From Weissella cibaria KACC 11862 (GTDB taxonomy: Bacteria; Bacillota; Bacilli; Lactobacillales; Lactobacillaceae): 64,000 nt of DNA. The DNA is taken from contig NZ_AEKT01000035.1 in NCBI RefSeq assembly GCF_000193635.1, forward strand, positions 62,001 through 126,000, in the 5' to 3' direction. Within the stretch, counting starts at the first letter, position 1. Each line of letters begins with the position of its first letter. The notes under the pieces were generated by a model, which was given only the letters and a program-made list of their open reading frames with translations, did not search any database and was not told the DNA's origin. The translations under genes were made by a program, and so were the position numbers. Positions 18,626 through 28,140 of this stretch are shown in pieces.

Positions 18626-18709
18626 AGTCAGAATATTCGCGATATAACAGCTTTTAAAAAAGAATGAGCGTTCATTTATTAAACGTGTTAGCACCCGTGT
18701 TCATCTGGT

Positions 18710-19909
18710 TTACCTTTCAGTCATACTGTGACGCTTACCCTGTTGAATGGCCTGACTCTCAGGCATTTGTACCAAATTTGCCTTATTTGTATTGGCTGGC
18801 ATACTATCCGTACCATACCAATACACAGCGCTCGATCCACCACCCGTTACGTACACAGTGGGGTCATTCGTTGTCGCTGGTGCTTGTGCGGCAGGTGCCA
18901 CACTTGATTCAGATGATGCGACAGGCGCACTACTACTTGCGGCCGGGGCTGATGCCACCGGGGCCGCTGGTGCAGCATTTACTGTATTTGTAGCTGTGCC
19001 ATCGGCATAGTTGATTGTGGCATTTGGGCTTGTATTGTCAAGATATACGACCGTTGCATCATCATCCCCAGATTCTTCGCGTCCACCACCAACTTTAATC
19101 TGGATTCGCTTACCGGCGTCGTCATAGCCAACATACGCTAATCGCACTTTGCGGGGAATTAACTCGTCTTGTGCATAAAGTGGTGTCACTTGATAATCCA
19201 ACCGGAAATTAGGATGTGTCGCTAACCAACTATCCAAATGGTTCTCATAGTAAAGCATGCTGGCGGTATTGCCTTCATCCATACCACTATAATTTCCTGA
19301 GTTCATCCAGGCTGTCTCAGGAACCAAGTTTCGTGCTTCATCATTTAATCCTGAGAACTGATAACCTACCAAGTGTCCACGTGCCATTAACCAAGCTTGT
19401 TTCGACCCTGTTTGTTCACCAGACTCTGAGTACCAAAACTTAAAATTGTGCCAACCAACTGGATCATACGTCAGTCGTTCGGAACGTTTCGCAGTTGGTT
19501 CTTCTGCGTTTGATAATTGAATATGACTATCACGCGCCCGGCCCAAATGATCTAGGCTAGCCATAACCATTTGTCGCTGACTAGCATAAGGCAGTGGCTT
19601 TTGCACCGTCCCGTTTAGCCCTTGAACTTGAGTTTCTGGATTTCCTGTCGCAGCGGTAGAACTCGAGGCTGCAACCGCTTTAGACGATGCACTTGATGAC
19701 GTTACAGAAGTGGCCGCTTTCTTTTCACTCGAAGTCTGACTACTTGCAGCATGACTAGTTGCCTGTGATGAGGCCTTTTTTTCAACATGTGAACTAACCT
19801 GTGATGATTGGTTCTTTGCATCATCGTGTGACCCACCAGATGCGCCAACACCGACAAACAACAATAAGACCAGGCCAACCAAGCCGGTCGCTTTTAATTT
19901 ATTACTCAT
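18710..19909 (-). CDS. Secreted DNA/RNA non-specific endonuclease (EndA/DNA-entry-nuclease-like)
   Basis: A 399-aa His-Me-finger nuclease. The N-terminal hydrophobic segment (7-25) is a signal peptide or anchor with no lipobox Cys. A low-complexity Ser/Ala linker (about 32-90) is followed by the nuclease domain with MARGHLVGYQFSG (catalytic His179 in RGH) and NLVPETAWMNSGNYSGM (Mg-binding Asn). A second Ala/Pro/Ser linker leads to a C-terminal module, VYVTGGGSSAVYWY...GKRH, that recurs in Lactobacillales nucleases. The low-complexity linkers suggest display at or through the cell wall. Roles could be nutrient scavenging or DNA uptake. Confidence 0.87.
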   Translation of the reverse strand: MSNKLKATGLVGLVLLLFVGVGASGGSHDDAKNQSSQVSSHVEKKASSQATSHAASSQTSSEKKAATSVTSSSASSKAVAASSSTAATGNPETQVQGLNGTVQKPLPYASQRQMVMASLDHLGRARDSHIQLSNAEEPTAKRSERLTYDPVGWHNFKFWYSESGEQTGSKQAWLMARGHLVGYQFSGLNDEARNLVPETAWMNSGNYSGMDEGNTASMLYYENHLDSWLATHPNFRLDYQVTPLYAQDELIPRKVRLAYVGYDDAGKRIQIKVGGGREESGDDDATVVYLDNTSPNATINYADGTATNTVNAAPAAPVASAPAASSSAPVASSESSVAPAAQAPATTNDPTVYVTGGGSSAVYWYGTDSMPANTNKANLVQMPESQAIQQGKRHSMTER

Positions 19910-19950
19910 AACGTACCTACTAAGAATTTTTTCTTAGTTTAGTATACAGA

Positions 19951-19977
19951 AAAACACCAGTTTTAGCTGGTGTTTTT
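19951..19977 (-). terminator. Intrinsic terminator of the NADH dehydrogenase gene
   Basis: AAAACACCAG pairs with CTGGTGTTTT, with T-runs at both ends. Confidence 0.85.
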
Positions 19978-19985
19978 ACAAGTTC

Positions 19986-21209
19986 TTAATGATACAAATC
20001 AAAGCGTCCCTTAGCCATGACTTGCTTAATCCCGCCAGTTTCTAATAACGATTTATTCATAATGACCTTCTTGAGCATCGATGCCGGATAGCCACGGACT
20101 TCATGTTCGTCGCCAACCACCCCAATTGCACTCGTATTACCAATTGAACAAACTGTACCGAGTGATTTATAAGTAAATGGTGTTAATTCATAGCCCGTGA
20201 CTGCAGCCAAGACGTTTTTGCCCGCAATTTCCCCCATGACTAACGCTAATTGTGCAGTCGTTGGTAAAATTTGGCCGGTTTCCGAATCCGTGGCCGCTGC
20301 AACATCACCCACAATATAAATGCGATCATCTGCTGGATCTTGCAGATATGGTGTAACACTCATGCGGTTTCGCTTTGCTTGATACCCCGACGCCGCCATA
20401 ACGCTTGACCCACGTACACCGGTGGTCCAGATAATCGTGCCAGCAATCACCTCACCACTTTCGCCAGTCTCACGGTCGGCATAGTGCATCACATCTGGCT
20501 CAATCGCATTAATGCCTTTCCCTGATTCAATAACTGCCCCACGCCCTCGCAAAACCGCCAAACCATAGTCAACTAGATGCTGAGAAAAAACACTTAGTGG
20601 CCGTTTAGCGCCATCAACTGACATAATTTGAATTTGGTTAGGTGCCACGCCTGCCATTTCAGCATAGCGCTCACGGTTTTCAGAAAGTGCCCCCAACAAT
20701 TCAACCCCCGTAAAACCAGCTCCTGCCACCACGATATGCAAATGGCGCGGATCATTATCTTGGCGATACGCAAACATCTCATCCGTGATGTGTTGTTGAA
20801 TTCGTTCTGCTGAATCAACGGAATCCATCGGCAACGCATATTCTTGAACACCTGGAATCCCAAAATCTTCAGATTCAAATCCCAACCCAATAATTAGATA
20901 GTCAAACCCGATTGATTCATGATTAGCTAGTTCAACCCGATGCTGGGCACGATCCACCTTCGTTACCCGATCTTCAATAAATTCCGTCATCTCTGGATTT
21001 ACGACATCTGCAATCGGATAAGTAATGCGATCAGCCGTCAACGCACCCGATGCCACTTCATGTAAATCCGTGGCTTCGTAGTGATAAGGATTTTGATCGA
21101 CCAGCGTGATGCTCATGAATGACGCATCTGCCCGCTTTTGTAAGACCTTCAGCGCCATTAGGCCCGCATAGCCAGCACCTAAAATTACCACGTTTGTTTT
21201 CTCTGCCAT
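19986..21209 (-). CDS. Type II NADH dehydrogenase (NAD(P)/FAD-dependent oxidoreductase)
   Basis: A 407-aa single-subunit flavoprotein that oxidises NADH and passes electrons to quinone at the membrane without pumping protons. The FAD-binding motif is VVILGAGYAGLMAL (7-20). A second dinucleotide motif, VVAGAGFTGVELLG, lies near residue 165. IYIVGDVAAATD is the conserved C-terminal FAD Asp motif. AAAGGAG lies before the start at 21209. It is a single gene. Many LAB carry it as the only NADH entry to a rudimentary haem/menaquinone-dependent respiration. Confidence 0.88.
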   Translation of the reverse strand: MAEKTNVVILGAGYAGLMALKVLQKRADASFMSITLVDQNPYHYEATDLHEVASGALTADRITYPIADVVNPEMTEFIEDRVTKVDRAQHRVELANHESIGFDYLIIGLGFESEDFGIPGVQEYALPMDSVDSAERIQQHITDEMFAYRQDNDPRHLHIVVAGAGFTGVELLGALSENRERYAEMAGVAPNQIQIMSVDGAKRPLSVFSQHLVDYGLAVLRGRGAVIESGKGINAIEPDVMHYADRETGESGEVIAGTIIWTTGVRGSSVMAASGYQAKRNRMSVTPYLQDPADDRIYIVGDVAAATDSETGQILPTTAQLALVMGEIAGKNVLAAVTGYELTPFTYKSLGTVCSIGNTSAIGVVGDEHEVRGYPASMLKKVIMNKSLLETGGIKQVMAKGRFDLYH

Positions 21210-21335
21210 ATCTATTGTCTCCTTTTACACGATTTCTTAGCATGTTCCCAATCATGCCAGACTGCTTTAGTCTGTATTGTAGGTGGTGAATTTGAAGATT
21301 TTTAGGTACGACACTTACACAGTACTTAATCTAAC

Positions 21336-21382
21336 GAAAAAAGGCGTCGAATTACCGATCAAAACTGGTAATTCGACGCCTT
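21336..21382 (-). terminator. Intrinsic terminator of the rimP-truB operon
   Basis: A perfect 16-bp stem AAGGCGTCGAATTACC / GGTAATTCGACGCCTT, followed by a T-run on the minus strand. Confidence 0.93.
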
Positions 21383-21391
21383 AAACAAGAC

Positions 21392-22303
21392 CTATTCAAT
21401 TGAAAATGTTCGATAAGGCCGGTACTGATTACGATCTGCCCGCCATTCAAAGACTGATTTCACATCACCCTGGTAGGTAATAACAATCTTATCCGCCACA
21501 GGAATCAAGGCCGTTTTAGGCAAACCAATCCCGTTCTTCACTTTTGCCCATTGCTCGTCAGTTAATGCAACATGTGGATATTGGGCCACAGCGCTATCTA
21601 GCGGTTGCAACCAAGCGTCCACATTCCCGTTAGTTGTCATCATTTCAGCAATATCAGCCAACGAATGAGCTTGACTTAAGTCATAACCGCCAGCCTTTTG
21701 GCGCGTAAGTTGACTCATGACCGCTGGTACGCCAAGCTGTTTACCCAAGTCAACAGCTAGTGTGCGAATGTAAGTCCCCTTGGAAACCTCCGCAACAAAT
21801 GTAAACTTTTGCGTTCCAGTTGTTTCATCAAATATTGGCTCAGACGTACGTTCAAATCGATAAATAGTCGCTTGGCGCTCAGGTCGCTCGACAGTTTCGC
21901 CAGCTCGAGCGTATTCATATAAACGACGGCCATTGACTTTAACTGCCGAAAACATCGGTGGAATTTGGGTAATGTCACCCGTCAAGGCCTTCATGGCAAC
22001 CGCAATTTCGTCAGTCGTAAATGGCCGTGACAATGGTTGAGATTCGACTATCTCGCCATCCAAATCCTCAGTTGTTGTGGCAAACCCAAATGTTACTTCA
22101 CCCGTGTAAATCTTACCGGATTCTTGTAAAAATTCAATTGTCTTGGTCGCTTTTCCAAGCGCCACTGGCAGAACCCCGTCAACTGATGGATCTAACGTCC
22201 CAGCGTGACCAATCTTTTTCATGTGTAAAATTTTACGTAATTTGAACACAACGTCGTGTGACGTCATGCCTGCTTCTTTGTATACCGGTAAAATACCATC
22301 CAT
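21392..22303 (-). CDS. truB: tRNA pseudouridine(55) synthase
   Basis: Makes the universal pseudouridine 55 in the T-loop. The 303-aa protein has the N-terminal MDGILPVYKEAGMTSHDVV, the catalytic-Asp motif GHAGTLDPSVDGVLPVALG near residue 35, and YEYARAGE and KGTYIRTLAVDLG in the core. A C-terminal extension follows. It is the last gene of the rimP-nusA-rnpM-ylxQ-infB-rbfA-truB operon and is followed by a strong terminator. Confidence 0.96.
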   Translation of the reverse strand: MDGILPVYKEAGMTSHDVVFKLRKILHMKKIGHAGTLDPSVDGVLPVALGKATKTIEFLQESGKIYTGEVTFGFATTTEDLDGEIVESQPLSRPFTTDEIAVAMKALTGDITQIPPMFSAVKVNGRRLYEYARAGETVERPERQATIYRFERTSEPIFDETTGTQKFTFVAEVSKGTYIRTLAVDLGKQLGVPAVMSQLTRQKAGGYDLSQAHSLADIAEMMTTNGNVDAWLQPLDSAVAQYPHVALTDEQWAKVKNGIGLPKTALIPVADKIVITYQGDVKSVFEWRADRNQYRPYRTFSIE

Positions 22304-22376
22304 GATGTAATCCTCTTATCATTTTTAGCTATGTATGAAAATAGCGACCCAAAGCAGGTCGCCATTCTCTAAATTA

Positions 22377-22733
22377 TTAGTCGTTTTGGTGTAGTTGACG
22401 AATCAAATCATCAATCTTGTTACCATATTGGACAGATTCATCCTTAACGAACTTCAATTCTGGCGTCTTGTAAATTGCCAAACGTGATCCCAATTCCTTG
22501 CGAATCAAACCAGTGGCGGCTTCCAAACCAGCAGCTGCCTTTTGATTAACAGATGCCAATTCTGACAAGACACTGTAGTAAATCTTAGCTTGTTGCAAAT
22601 CACCAGTAACTTCAACACCGGTAACCGTTACACCTTCGACCCGAGGATCGCGGATGCGTTTTAGCAACAAATCGTTGACTTCACGTTGGATTTCTTGTTC
22701 AAGACGTCCAACACGGAAATTTTGTTGTGCCAT
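22377..22733 (-). CDS. rbfA: 30S ribosome-binding factor A
   Basis: KH-like 30S maturation and cold-adaptation factor of 118 aa. The pattern FRVGRLEQEIQREVNDLLLKRIRDPR and TVTGVEVTGDLQQAKIYYSV is diagnostic. It lies between infB and truB as in most Firmicutes and has a good RBS. Confidence 0.95.
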   Translation of the reverse strand: MAQQNFRVGRLEQEIQREVNDLLLKRIRDPRVEGVTVTGVEVTGDLQQAKIYYSVLSELASVNQKAAAGLEAATGLIRKELGSRLAIYKTPELKFVKDESVQYGNKIDDLIRQLHQND

Positions 22734-22758
22734 TTTAGCTCTCCATTTCCTTTGTTAA

Positions 22759-25002
22759 TTAGCGAGGAATCTCAACCATTTCGTAGGCTTCGATTACATC
22801 ACCAATCTTTTCATCATTGTAGTTTTCAATCGTCAAACCGAAGTCGTAACCGTTCTTAACTTCCTTAACGTCATCCTTAAAGCGACGCAAAGAAGCAAGC
22901 TTACCGTCAAAGATAACGATACCATCACGAATCAAGCGAACTGAAGAGTTACGCGTAATCTTACCTGATGTCACCATACCACCGACAATCGTTCCAATCT
23001 TAGAAACCTTGAACAACTCACGAACGTCAGCTGTACCAACAATTTCTTCCTTGAACTCAGGATCCAATTGACCCTTCATCGCAGCTTCAATTTCATCGAT
23101 TGCGTTATAGATAACGTTGTGCAAACGAATATCAACCTTGTCTGAGTCCGCTTGTTGACGGGCTTGTGGCGTAGGACGCACGTTAAATCCGACGATAATC
23201 GCACCAGAAGCTTCAGCCAAAGTGACGTCCGATTCGTTAATTGCACCAACGGCCGTGTGCAAGATATCAACCTTAACACCGTCAACGTCAATCTTACGGA
23301 ATGAACCAGCCAATGCTTCAACAGAACCTTGCACGTCAGCCTTGATGATAACTGGCACAGACTTCATTTGCTTTTCAGCCATCTTGTTAAACAAGTCTGA
23401 AACAGAAACGACGTTGTTACGGTTACGATCAGCAATCAAAGCACGCTTAGCACGCTCTTCACCAGCTGCACGGGCAGTCTTTTCATCTTCAAAGACGACG
23501 AAACGGTCACCAGCAGATGGCACATCATTCAACCCAGTAATCTCAACTGGTGTTGAAGGAACAGCTTCCTTAACACGACGACCACGATCGTTCGTCATCG
23601 TACGAACACGTCCGTATGTGTTACCCACAACAATTGGGTCTCCAACGTGCATCGTTCCTTGTTGAACCAAGACCGTCGCAATCGTTCCACGACCCTTGTC
23701 CAAACGAGCTTCGATAACAGAACCAGCCGCACGTTGATCAGGATTTGCCTTCAACTCCAACACGTCAGCCGTCAACAAAATCATCTCCAACAATTCTTCG
23801 ATGTTTTGACCAAACTTGGCTGAAATGTTGACGAAGATTGTGTCTCCACCATACTCTTCTGGGATCAATTCGTATTGCATCAATTGGTTGATAACGTTTT
23901 CTGGGTTTGCACCAGGCTTATCAATCTTGTTAACTGCAACGATAATTGGCGTCCCAGCTGCCTTGGCGTGGTTAATCGCTTCAATTGTTTGTGGCATAAC
24001 ACCGTCATCGGCAGCCACAACCAAAATCGTGATATCCGTGATATCAGCTCCACGGGCACGCATCGCCGTAAAGGCCGCGTGTCCAGGCGTGTCCAAGAAC
24101 GTAATCACACGACCTTCATCAGTCTTAACTTGGTAAGCACCGATGTGTTGCGTGATTCCACCAGCTTCACCTTCCGTAACGTGTGAGTTACGCAAGTAGT
24201 CAAGCAAAGTCGTCTTACCGTGGTCAACGTGTCCCATGATCGTAACGACTGGGGCGCGAGGAGCCAAGTTTTCTGTATTTTCTTGCTCTGCTTCAAAGAA
24301 CTTGTCGATGTCGGCAATGTCGACTTCAACCTTTTGCTCAGCTTCAATACCGTAATCGGCAGCCAAGATTTCGATTGTGTCAGCATCCAATGATTGGTTT
24401 TGATTAACCATCACACCCAACATGAACAACTTCTTGATGATTTCCGTGGCATCACGGTGAATCAACTTGGCAATATCTTGCACGTTCATACCAACTGAGT
24501 AAACCAGAGTTTCTGGTAATGGTTGGTCCTTACGTACTGTTGGTGCTGGTCGGTTTTCGTTGTTACGGTTACGACCAGGCCCCTTCTTACCCTTCTTGTT
24601 GTTACGGTTATTACCGTTCCAGTTGTTGTTTGGGCGACCGTTGTTTCCACCGCGGTTGTTCTTGCGGTTGTTGTTACGGTTACCACCTTGGTTACCGTTA
24701 CCATTGTTTGAACGGTTTTGGTTACCTTGGTTGTTGTTACGGTTTTGGTTATTACCACCGTTGTTTTGGGCTGCCTTAGGAGCGTTGTTTTGGGCAGGCT
24801 TCTTAGGTGCCTCGGCCTTCTTTTCGGCCTTTGGTGCTGTCTTAGCAGCTGGTTTTACGGCATTCGTCAACGTCTTCACCGCCTTATCGTCAATTGTTGA
24901 CATGTGGTTCTTAACGTCCAAACCAGCCTTTTCAGCTGCTGACACTAAGTCCTTTGATGAAACATCTAATTCCTTCGCCAATTCGTAAATGCGCTTGGTC
25001 AT
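22759..25002 (-). CDS. infB: Translation initiation factor IF-2
   Basis: GTPase that places initiator tRNA on the 30S subunit. The 747-aa protein begins with an IF2-N domain ([19 protein letters not shown]). An Asn/Gly/Arg/Gln-rich low-complexity region follows (about 55-150). The G domain has [34 protein letters not shown] and AVNKIDKPG. Domains II, III and IV end at YEMVEIPR. The Asn/Arg-rich linker is repetitive at DNA level (GGTTNTT-like codon runs), so shadow frames there should be ignored. Confidence 0.97.
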   Translation of the reverse strand: MTKRIYELAKELDVSSKDLVSAAEKAGLDVKNHMSTIDDKAVKTLTNAVKPAAKTAPKAEKKAEAPKKPAQNNAPKAAQNNGGNNQNRNNNQGNQNRSNNGNGNQGGNRNNNRKNNRGGNNGRPNNNWNGNNRNNKKGKKGPGRNRNNENRPAPTVRKDQPLPETLVYSVGMNVQDIAKLIHRDATEIIKKLFMLGVMVNQNQSLDADTIEILAADYGIEAEQKVEVDIADIDKFFEAEQENTENLAPRAPVVTIMGHVDHGKTTLLDYLRNSHVTEGEAGGITQHIGAYQVKTDEGRVITFLDTPGHAAFTAMRARGADITDITILVVAADDGVMPQTIEAINHAKAAGTPIIVAVNKIDKPGANPENVINQLMQYELIPEEYGGDTIFVNISAKFGQNIEELLEMILLTADVLELKANPDQRAAGSVIEARLDKGRGTIATVLVQQGTMHVGDPIVVGNTYGRVRTMTNDRGRRVKEAVPSTPVEITGLNDVPSAGDRFVVFEDEKTARAAGEERAKRALIADRNRNNVVSVSDLFNKMAEKQMKSVPVIIKADVQGSVEALAGSFRKIDVDGVKVDILHTAVGAINESDVTLAEASGAIIVGFNVRPTPQARQQADSDKVDIRLHNVIYNAIDEIEAAMKGQLDPEFKEEIVGTADVRELFKVSKIGTIVGGMVTSGKITRNSSVRLIRDGIVIFDGKLASLRRFKDDVKEVKNGYDFGLTIENYNDEKIGDVIEAYEMVEIPR

Positions 25003-25014
25003 GTGTCATCCTCC

Positions 25015-25320
25015 CTAGATTTCTAAGTATTCCCGCATCTTTTTCGCAAATCCTCGGTCAGCTACTGCAATGACAGTACGCGCTAATCCGGTTGCGTCAG
25101 CTAATTCTTGTCGTGTCAAAGCGGTTGTAAATGGCACGTTATAGCTGGTTGTCTTATCTGTAAATTTTTTCATACTACTTGCACCGCCATCGTTAGCAAA
25201 GAAAACTAAACTTGCTTTACTGTTTCGAATTGAGCCAAGTACCATATCCTCACCGGTCACTAGTTTGCCAGCACGGCGCGCTAATCCCAATAAGTTTAAA
25301 AGTTTTTGCTTATTTTGCAT
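25015..25320 (-). CDS. YlxQ, L7Ae-family RNA-binding protein
   Basis: A 101-aa L7Ae/L30e-fold protein: LLNLLGLARRAGKLVTGEDMV and ASLVFFANDGG are typical of YlxQ, which is thought to bind K-turn RNA. I use ATG 25320, which sits 10 nt after AAGGAA and overlaps the rnpM stop. A TTG two codons upstream is less likely. It lies between rnpM and infB as in Bacillus. Confidence 0.88.
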   Translation of the reverse strand: MQNKQKLLNLLGLARRAGKLVTGEDMVLGSIRNSKASLVFFANDGGASSMKKFTDKTTSYNVPFTTALTRQELADATGLARTVIAVADRGFAKKMREYLEI

Positions 25321-25609
25321 CGCCAAACAATTCCTTCCGTGCAGCTTGGTGATCGACGTAGGCCATCAACTCATCATAGAAGTTATCGTCAAGCTTCGTT
25401 TCGAAAACACGATCAAACGTGCGCTTCTTCTTCGCCATCTCGGCAACTTCAACTGATAATGAGATATATGCCCCACGACCGTTTGCACGGTTGGTTGGAT
25501 CAAGTTCAACGTTACCTTCGGGGGTACGTACGATGCGCACGAGTTCCTTCTTCGGTACCATTTCACCGGTTACGATGTCTTTTCGCATTGGAATCTTACG
25601 TGGCTTCAT
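25310..25609 (-). CDS. rnpM: YlxR/RnpM, RNase P modulator
   Basis: A 99-aa basic protein of the YlxR family (DUF448): RKIPMRKDIVTGEMVPKKELVRIV and GRGAYIS are the conserved core that binds RNA. In Bacillus the protein was recently linked to RNase P RNA. AAGGAGG lies 7 nt before ATG 25609. It overlaps ylxQ by 11 bp and follows nusA by 12 bp. Confidence 0.9.
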   Translation of the reverse strand: MKPRKIPMRKDIVTGEMVPKKELVRIVRTPEGNVELDPTNRANGRGAYISLSVEVAEMAKKKRTFDRVFETKLDDNFYDELMAYVDHQAARKELFGDAK

Positions 25610-25621
25610 GAGCACACCTCC

Positions 25622-26761
25622 TTAGGCTTCTTCTGATGCCTCGAAATCGTCGGCCACATCAGCTTCGATAACTGGTGCGTTAGCGGATTCGTTTTCCTTG
25701 TTTGCCATGTCAGCAACAACAGCGTCACGTTCGCTTTCAGGCTTAATATCAATCTTGAAGCCTGTCAAACGAGCAGCCAAACGAGCGTTTTGTCCACGCT
25801 TACCGATAGCCAATGACAATTGGTAATCAGGAACCAACACCGTTACAGCACGGTCGTTTGTTGGATCAAAGATAACATCCACGACTTCAGCAGGGTTCAA
25901 AGCATTCTTGATAAATTGGGCTGGATCTTCTGTCCATTCCACAATATCCATGTTTTCGCCTGACAATTCAGTCACAACGGCTTGCACACGGGCACCGCGT
26001 TGACCAACCATCGTTCCAACGGCATCCAAGTTGCTGTTATGTGAATAAACCGCAATCTTTGAACGATCACCAGCTTCACGAGCGATTGACTTAATTTCCA
26101 CCGTACCATCAAATACTTCAGGTACTTCGGCTTCGAACAAACGCTTAACCAACTCAGGGTGCGTACGTGAAACGAACACTTGAGGTCCCTTTTGTTCGTT
26201 TTGAACTTGTGACACCAATACCTTAATTTTGTCACCCATTCGGTATGACTCATTTGGCATTTGATCACCTTGCTTCATGGCAGCCTCTTGGTTACCGGGC
26301 AAGATAATGTACAAGAAACGTGAATCTTGACGTTCAACTTCTCCCGTAATGACTTCGTTCTCATAACCGATAAACTTGTCATAAACAACGCCACGCTCAG
26401 CTTCGCGCACCTTTTGCATAATGATTTGCTTAGCTGTTTGAGCAGCCAAACGGCCAAAGTCAGCTGGTGTTACTTCGAAACGGATTTCATCCCCAATTTC
26501 GTAAGCCTTGTTCAATTCCAAAGCTTCTTCCAAAGTGATTTGCTCATAAGGCTCGTCGATTTCTTCAACAACCGTCTTAACTGAGTAAACCTTGATGTTA
26601 CCCTTCTTTTGATCGAATTGAACCTCAACGTTTTCTGATTCGTCGTAGTTCTTTTCGTAAGCCTTCTTCAACGCTTCTTCGATCGCTTCTACCAAGACTT
26701 CAGCCTTGATACCCTTTTCTTGCTCCAAAGCGTCAAGGGCGTTTACTAATTCCTTACTCAT
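25622..26761 (-). CDS. nusA: Transcription termination/antitermination factor NusA
   Basis: RNA polymerase-binding elongation factor that stabilises pauses and stimulates hairpin folding. It is 379 aa from ATG 26761 (GGAG upstream). The order is an N-terminal polymerase-binding domain (MSKELVNALDALEQEKGIK), S1 domain (GEVERQDSRFLYIILPG), KH1 (TVEIKSIAREAGDRSKIAV) and KH2 (AIGKRGQNARLAARLTGFKIDI). An acidic tail of about 30 residues extends past KH2. The frame continuing to 26845 has no RBS. Confidence 0.95.
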   Translation of the reverse strand: MSKELVNALDALEQEKGIKAEVLVEAIEEALKKAYEKNYDESENVEVQFDQKKGNIKVYSVKTVVEEIDEPYEQITLEEALELNKAYEIGDEIRFEVTPADFGRLAAQTAKQIIMQKVREAERGVVYDKFIGYENEVITGEVERQDSRFLYIILPGNQEAAMKQGDQMPNESYRMGDKIKVLVSQVQNEQKGPQVFVSRTHPELVKRLFEAEVPEVFDGTVEIKSIAREAGDRSKIAVYSHNSNLDAVGTMVGQRGARVQAVVTELSGENMDIVEWTEDPAQFIKNALNPAEVVDVIFDPTNDRAVTVLVPDYQLSLAIGKRGQNARLAARLTGFKIDIKPESERDAVVADMANKENESANAPVIEADVADDFEASEEA

Positions 26762-26780
26762 TTGGATTCTCCATATAAAA

Positions 26781-27467
26781 TTAGAAGTTATTTGCTTGAC
26801 GAGCTTGCGCAATTGCGTCACGTGGGACATCAACTGCAGTTTCATCTTCCAAAGTGATTGTCAACGCTTCATCAGAAACCGCCGTCAACTCACCCGCAAA
26901 GTCTTTCTTACCATCGATTTTTTGATATGTTGACACACGAACCATCTTGTTCATCGCCCAGTCGAAATCTTCCGGTGTCGTTAAGATGCGTTCCTGGCTA
27001 ATCGTCAAGTTTGCTTGCTTAATCGCTGTACGTGGTACATCAATACGCTTACGCTTACCCTTGACTGTAATTGCCAATGTCAACATATCGTCAGTGACGG
27101 CAAGTAATTCACCGTCAAATTCATTTTCTCCGTCCACCTCTTGGTTTAAGGCAACGTGAATATATTTTTCGAGCGCCCACTCGTAATCTTGTGGTCGCTT
27201 TAATTCACGTTCTGCCCCAGGAGATGAGACATCCATCAAGTATGCCTCAGGGAATGGATCTGGTTCGATCTGGTCCATACGCTCACCAATTGTTTCAGTT
27301 AGCATAACCAAATCGTCCATGTTAATTGCACCGTCAAGACGATCAACTAACACACGGAGCACCATATCTGATCCTTGTTTCTCGTAAATCACATCCCAGA
27401 GATCAAACCCTTGGTCTGCCAACTCAGGCGCTAGGACAGCTTGCACTGTTTCTACAACGTTTGCCAT
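26781..27467 (-). CDS. rimP: Ribosome maturation factor RimP with a duplicated C-terminal domain
   Basis: 30S assembly factor. RimP is usually about 150-160 aa; this one is 228. The N-terminal domain (1-90: GFDLWDVIYEK, FPEAYLMDVSSPGAERELK) is standard. The C-terminal SH3-like domain is then present twice: residues 92-157 (QDYEWALEKYIHVALNQE, DGELLAVTDD, IDVPRTAIKQA) and 165-228 (EDFDWAMNKMVRVSTYQK, AGELTAVSDE, VDVPRDAIAQA). The copies are similar but diverged, so the duplication is old and the frame is intact. It is the first gene of the nusA-infB operon and sits behind a terminator-like leader hairpin. Confidence 0.93.
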   Translation of the reverse strand: MANVVETVQAVLAPELADQGFDLWDVIYEKQGSDMVLRVLVDRLDGAINMDDLVMLTETIGERMDQIEPDPFPEAYLMDVSSPGAERELKRPQDYEWALEKYIHVALNQEVDGENEFDGELLAVTDDMLTLAITVKGKRKRIDVPRTAIKQANLTISQERILTTPEDFDWAMNKMVRVSTYQKIDGKKDFAGELTAVSDEALTITLEDETAVDVPRDAIAQARQANNF

Positions 27468-27519
27468 ATTATTCCCTCCCTTCGTTCCGTAAAATCATCT
27501 ATGTCAGAGGTAAAACCCT

Positions 27520-27560
27520 AAAAAAATGAGCGGCCAAGGAATTTCGTTCCTGGCCACTCA
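27520..27560 (-). promoter_or_regulatory. Candidate transcription attenuator in the rimP-nusA operon leader
   Basis: On the minus strand GAGTGGCCAGGAA pairs with TTCCTTGGCCGCTC (one bulge, one G-U). Seven T residues follow, 53 bp before the rimP start. No minus-strand gene lies upstream that needs a terminator, and a promoter lies just before it. The hairpin therefore sits inside the operon's own leader. NusA-dependent attenuation of this operon is reported in Bacillus subtilis (from memory), and this could be the equivalent. Confidence 0.6.
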
Positions 27561-27585
27561 ATTAAGAGCTTATTCATTAACAGTT

Positions 27586-27591
27586 ATTATA
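27586..27591 (-). promoter_or_regulatory. Candidate -10 box of the rimP operon promoter
   Basis: A perfect TATAAT on the minus strand lies 119 bp upstream of rimP and about 20 bp before the leader hairpin. The -35 is weak: TTGCTA is at 20-bp spacing. Confidence 0.45.
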
Positions 27592-27723
27592 GTAACACCA
27601 TTCTGGTGGAATAGCAACTTATATCACACTGTATATGTGTTGGCACCCTATTTCAAATCTTTCTAACAATTCGTCTGTATAATGATGGTATCTATCCGAG
27701 GAACACAGTACAGGAGGCTACCC

Positions 27724-28092
27724 ATGCAAACAGAACAACTTATTTTAACGGCCATCAACACCGTTCGCCAGGCGTTTGGTCACGGTCGCTTCATCGACCC
27801 TACCGATTTGTCTACACCGGCGGCCGTAGCAGCCATCCAAAAATATCTTGCGGCTGCACCAAGCATTAACGACGACACAGTTGCTATTGATGTCTATCAA
27901 GGTGCCGAACTGCCATTGGTCGTCTTTTCATATAATCATGACGGTCAAATCATCGCTGGCGAGACTTGGACCTGGATTATGTTAGACGAAGCCTTGGTGG
28001 CAAATGGTACCGCCTTTCGTCTGATGAGTACTGATACTGTCGAACGCCTAAATATGTCACTTGGCCAATCAATTGTTCACTATGCAAAATAA
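27724..28092 (+). CDS. Hypothetical protein (122 aa)
   Basis: Soluble 122-aa protein that I do not recognise. A strong AGGAGG precedes ATG 27724 and a TATAAT box lies at 27678. The sequence is balanced, with no transmembrane segment or obvious motif. A hydrophobic beta-like core (LPLVVFSYNHDGQIIAGETWTWIM) sits in the middle. It is a monocistronic gene on the plus strand, opposite the rimP operon, with a perfect terminator. Normal codon use suggests a native gene. Confidence 0.8.
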   Translation: MQTEQLILTAINTVRQAFGHGRFIDPTDLSTPAAVAAIQKYLAAAPSINDDTVAIDVYQGAELPLVVFSYNHDGQIIAGETWTWIMLDEALVANGTAFRLMSTDTVERLNMSLGQSIVHYAK

Positions 28093-28095
28093 CGC

Positions 28096-28134
28096 AAAAC
28101 GTCTGGTAAGTTCACATTACTTACCAGACGTTTT
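28096..28134. terminator. Intrinsic terminator of the 27724 gene
   Basis: A 15-bp perfect stem AAAACGTCTGGTAAG / CTTACCAGACGTTTT followed by T residues. It can also serve the convergent acetyltransferase gene. Confidence 0.92.
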
Positions 28135-28140
28135 TTACTA

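Noticed and set aside
18556-18700. FMN riboswitch upstream of ribF
   Set aside because: None of the conserved RFN segments are present; only the terminator of the preceding gene lies there.
24480-24790. Long ORFs on both strands within infB
   Set aside because: They are shadows of the Asn/Arg/Gly-rich low-complexity linker of IF-2, produced by its repetitive codons.
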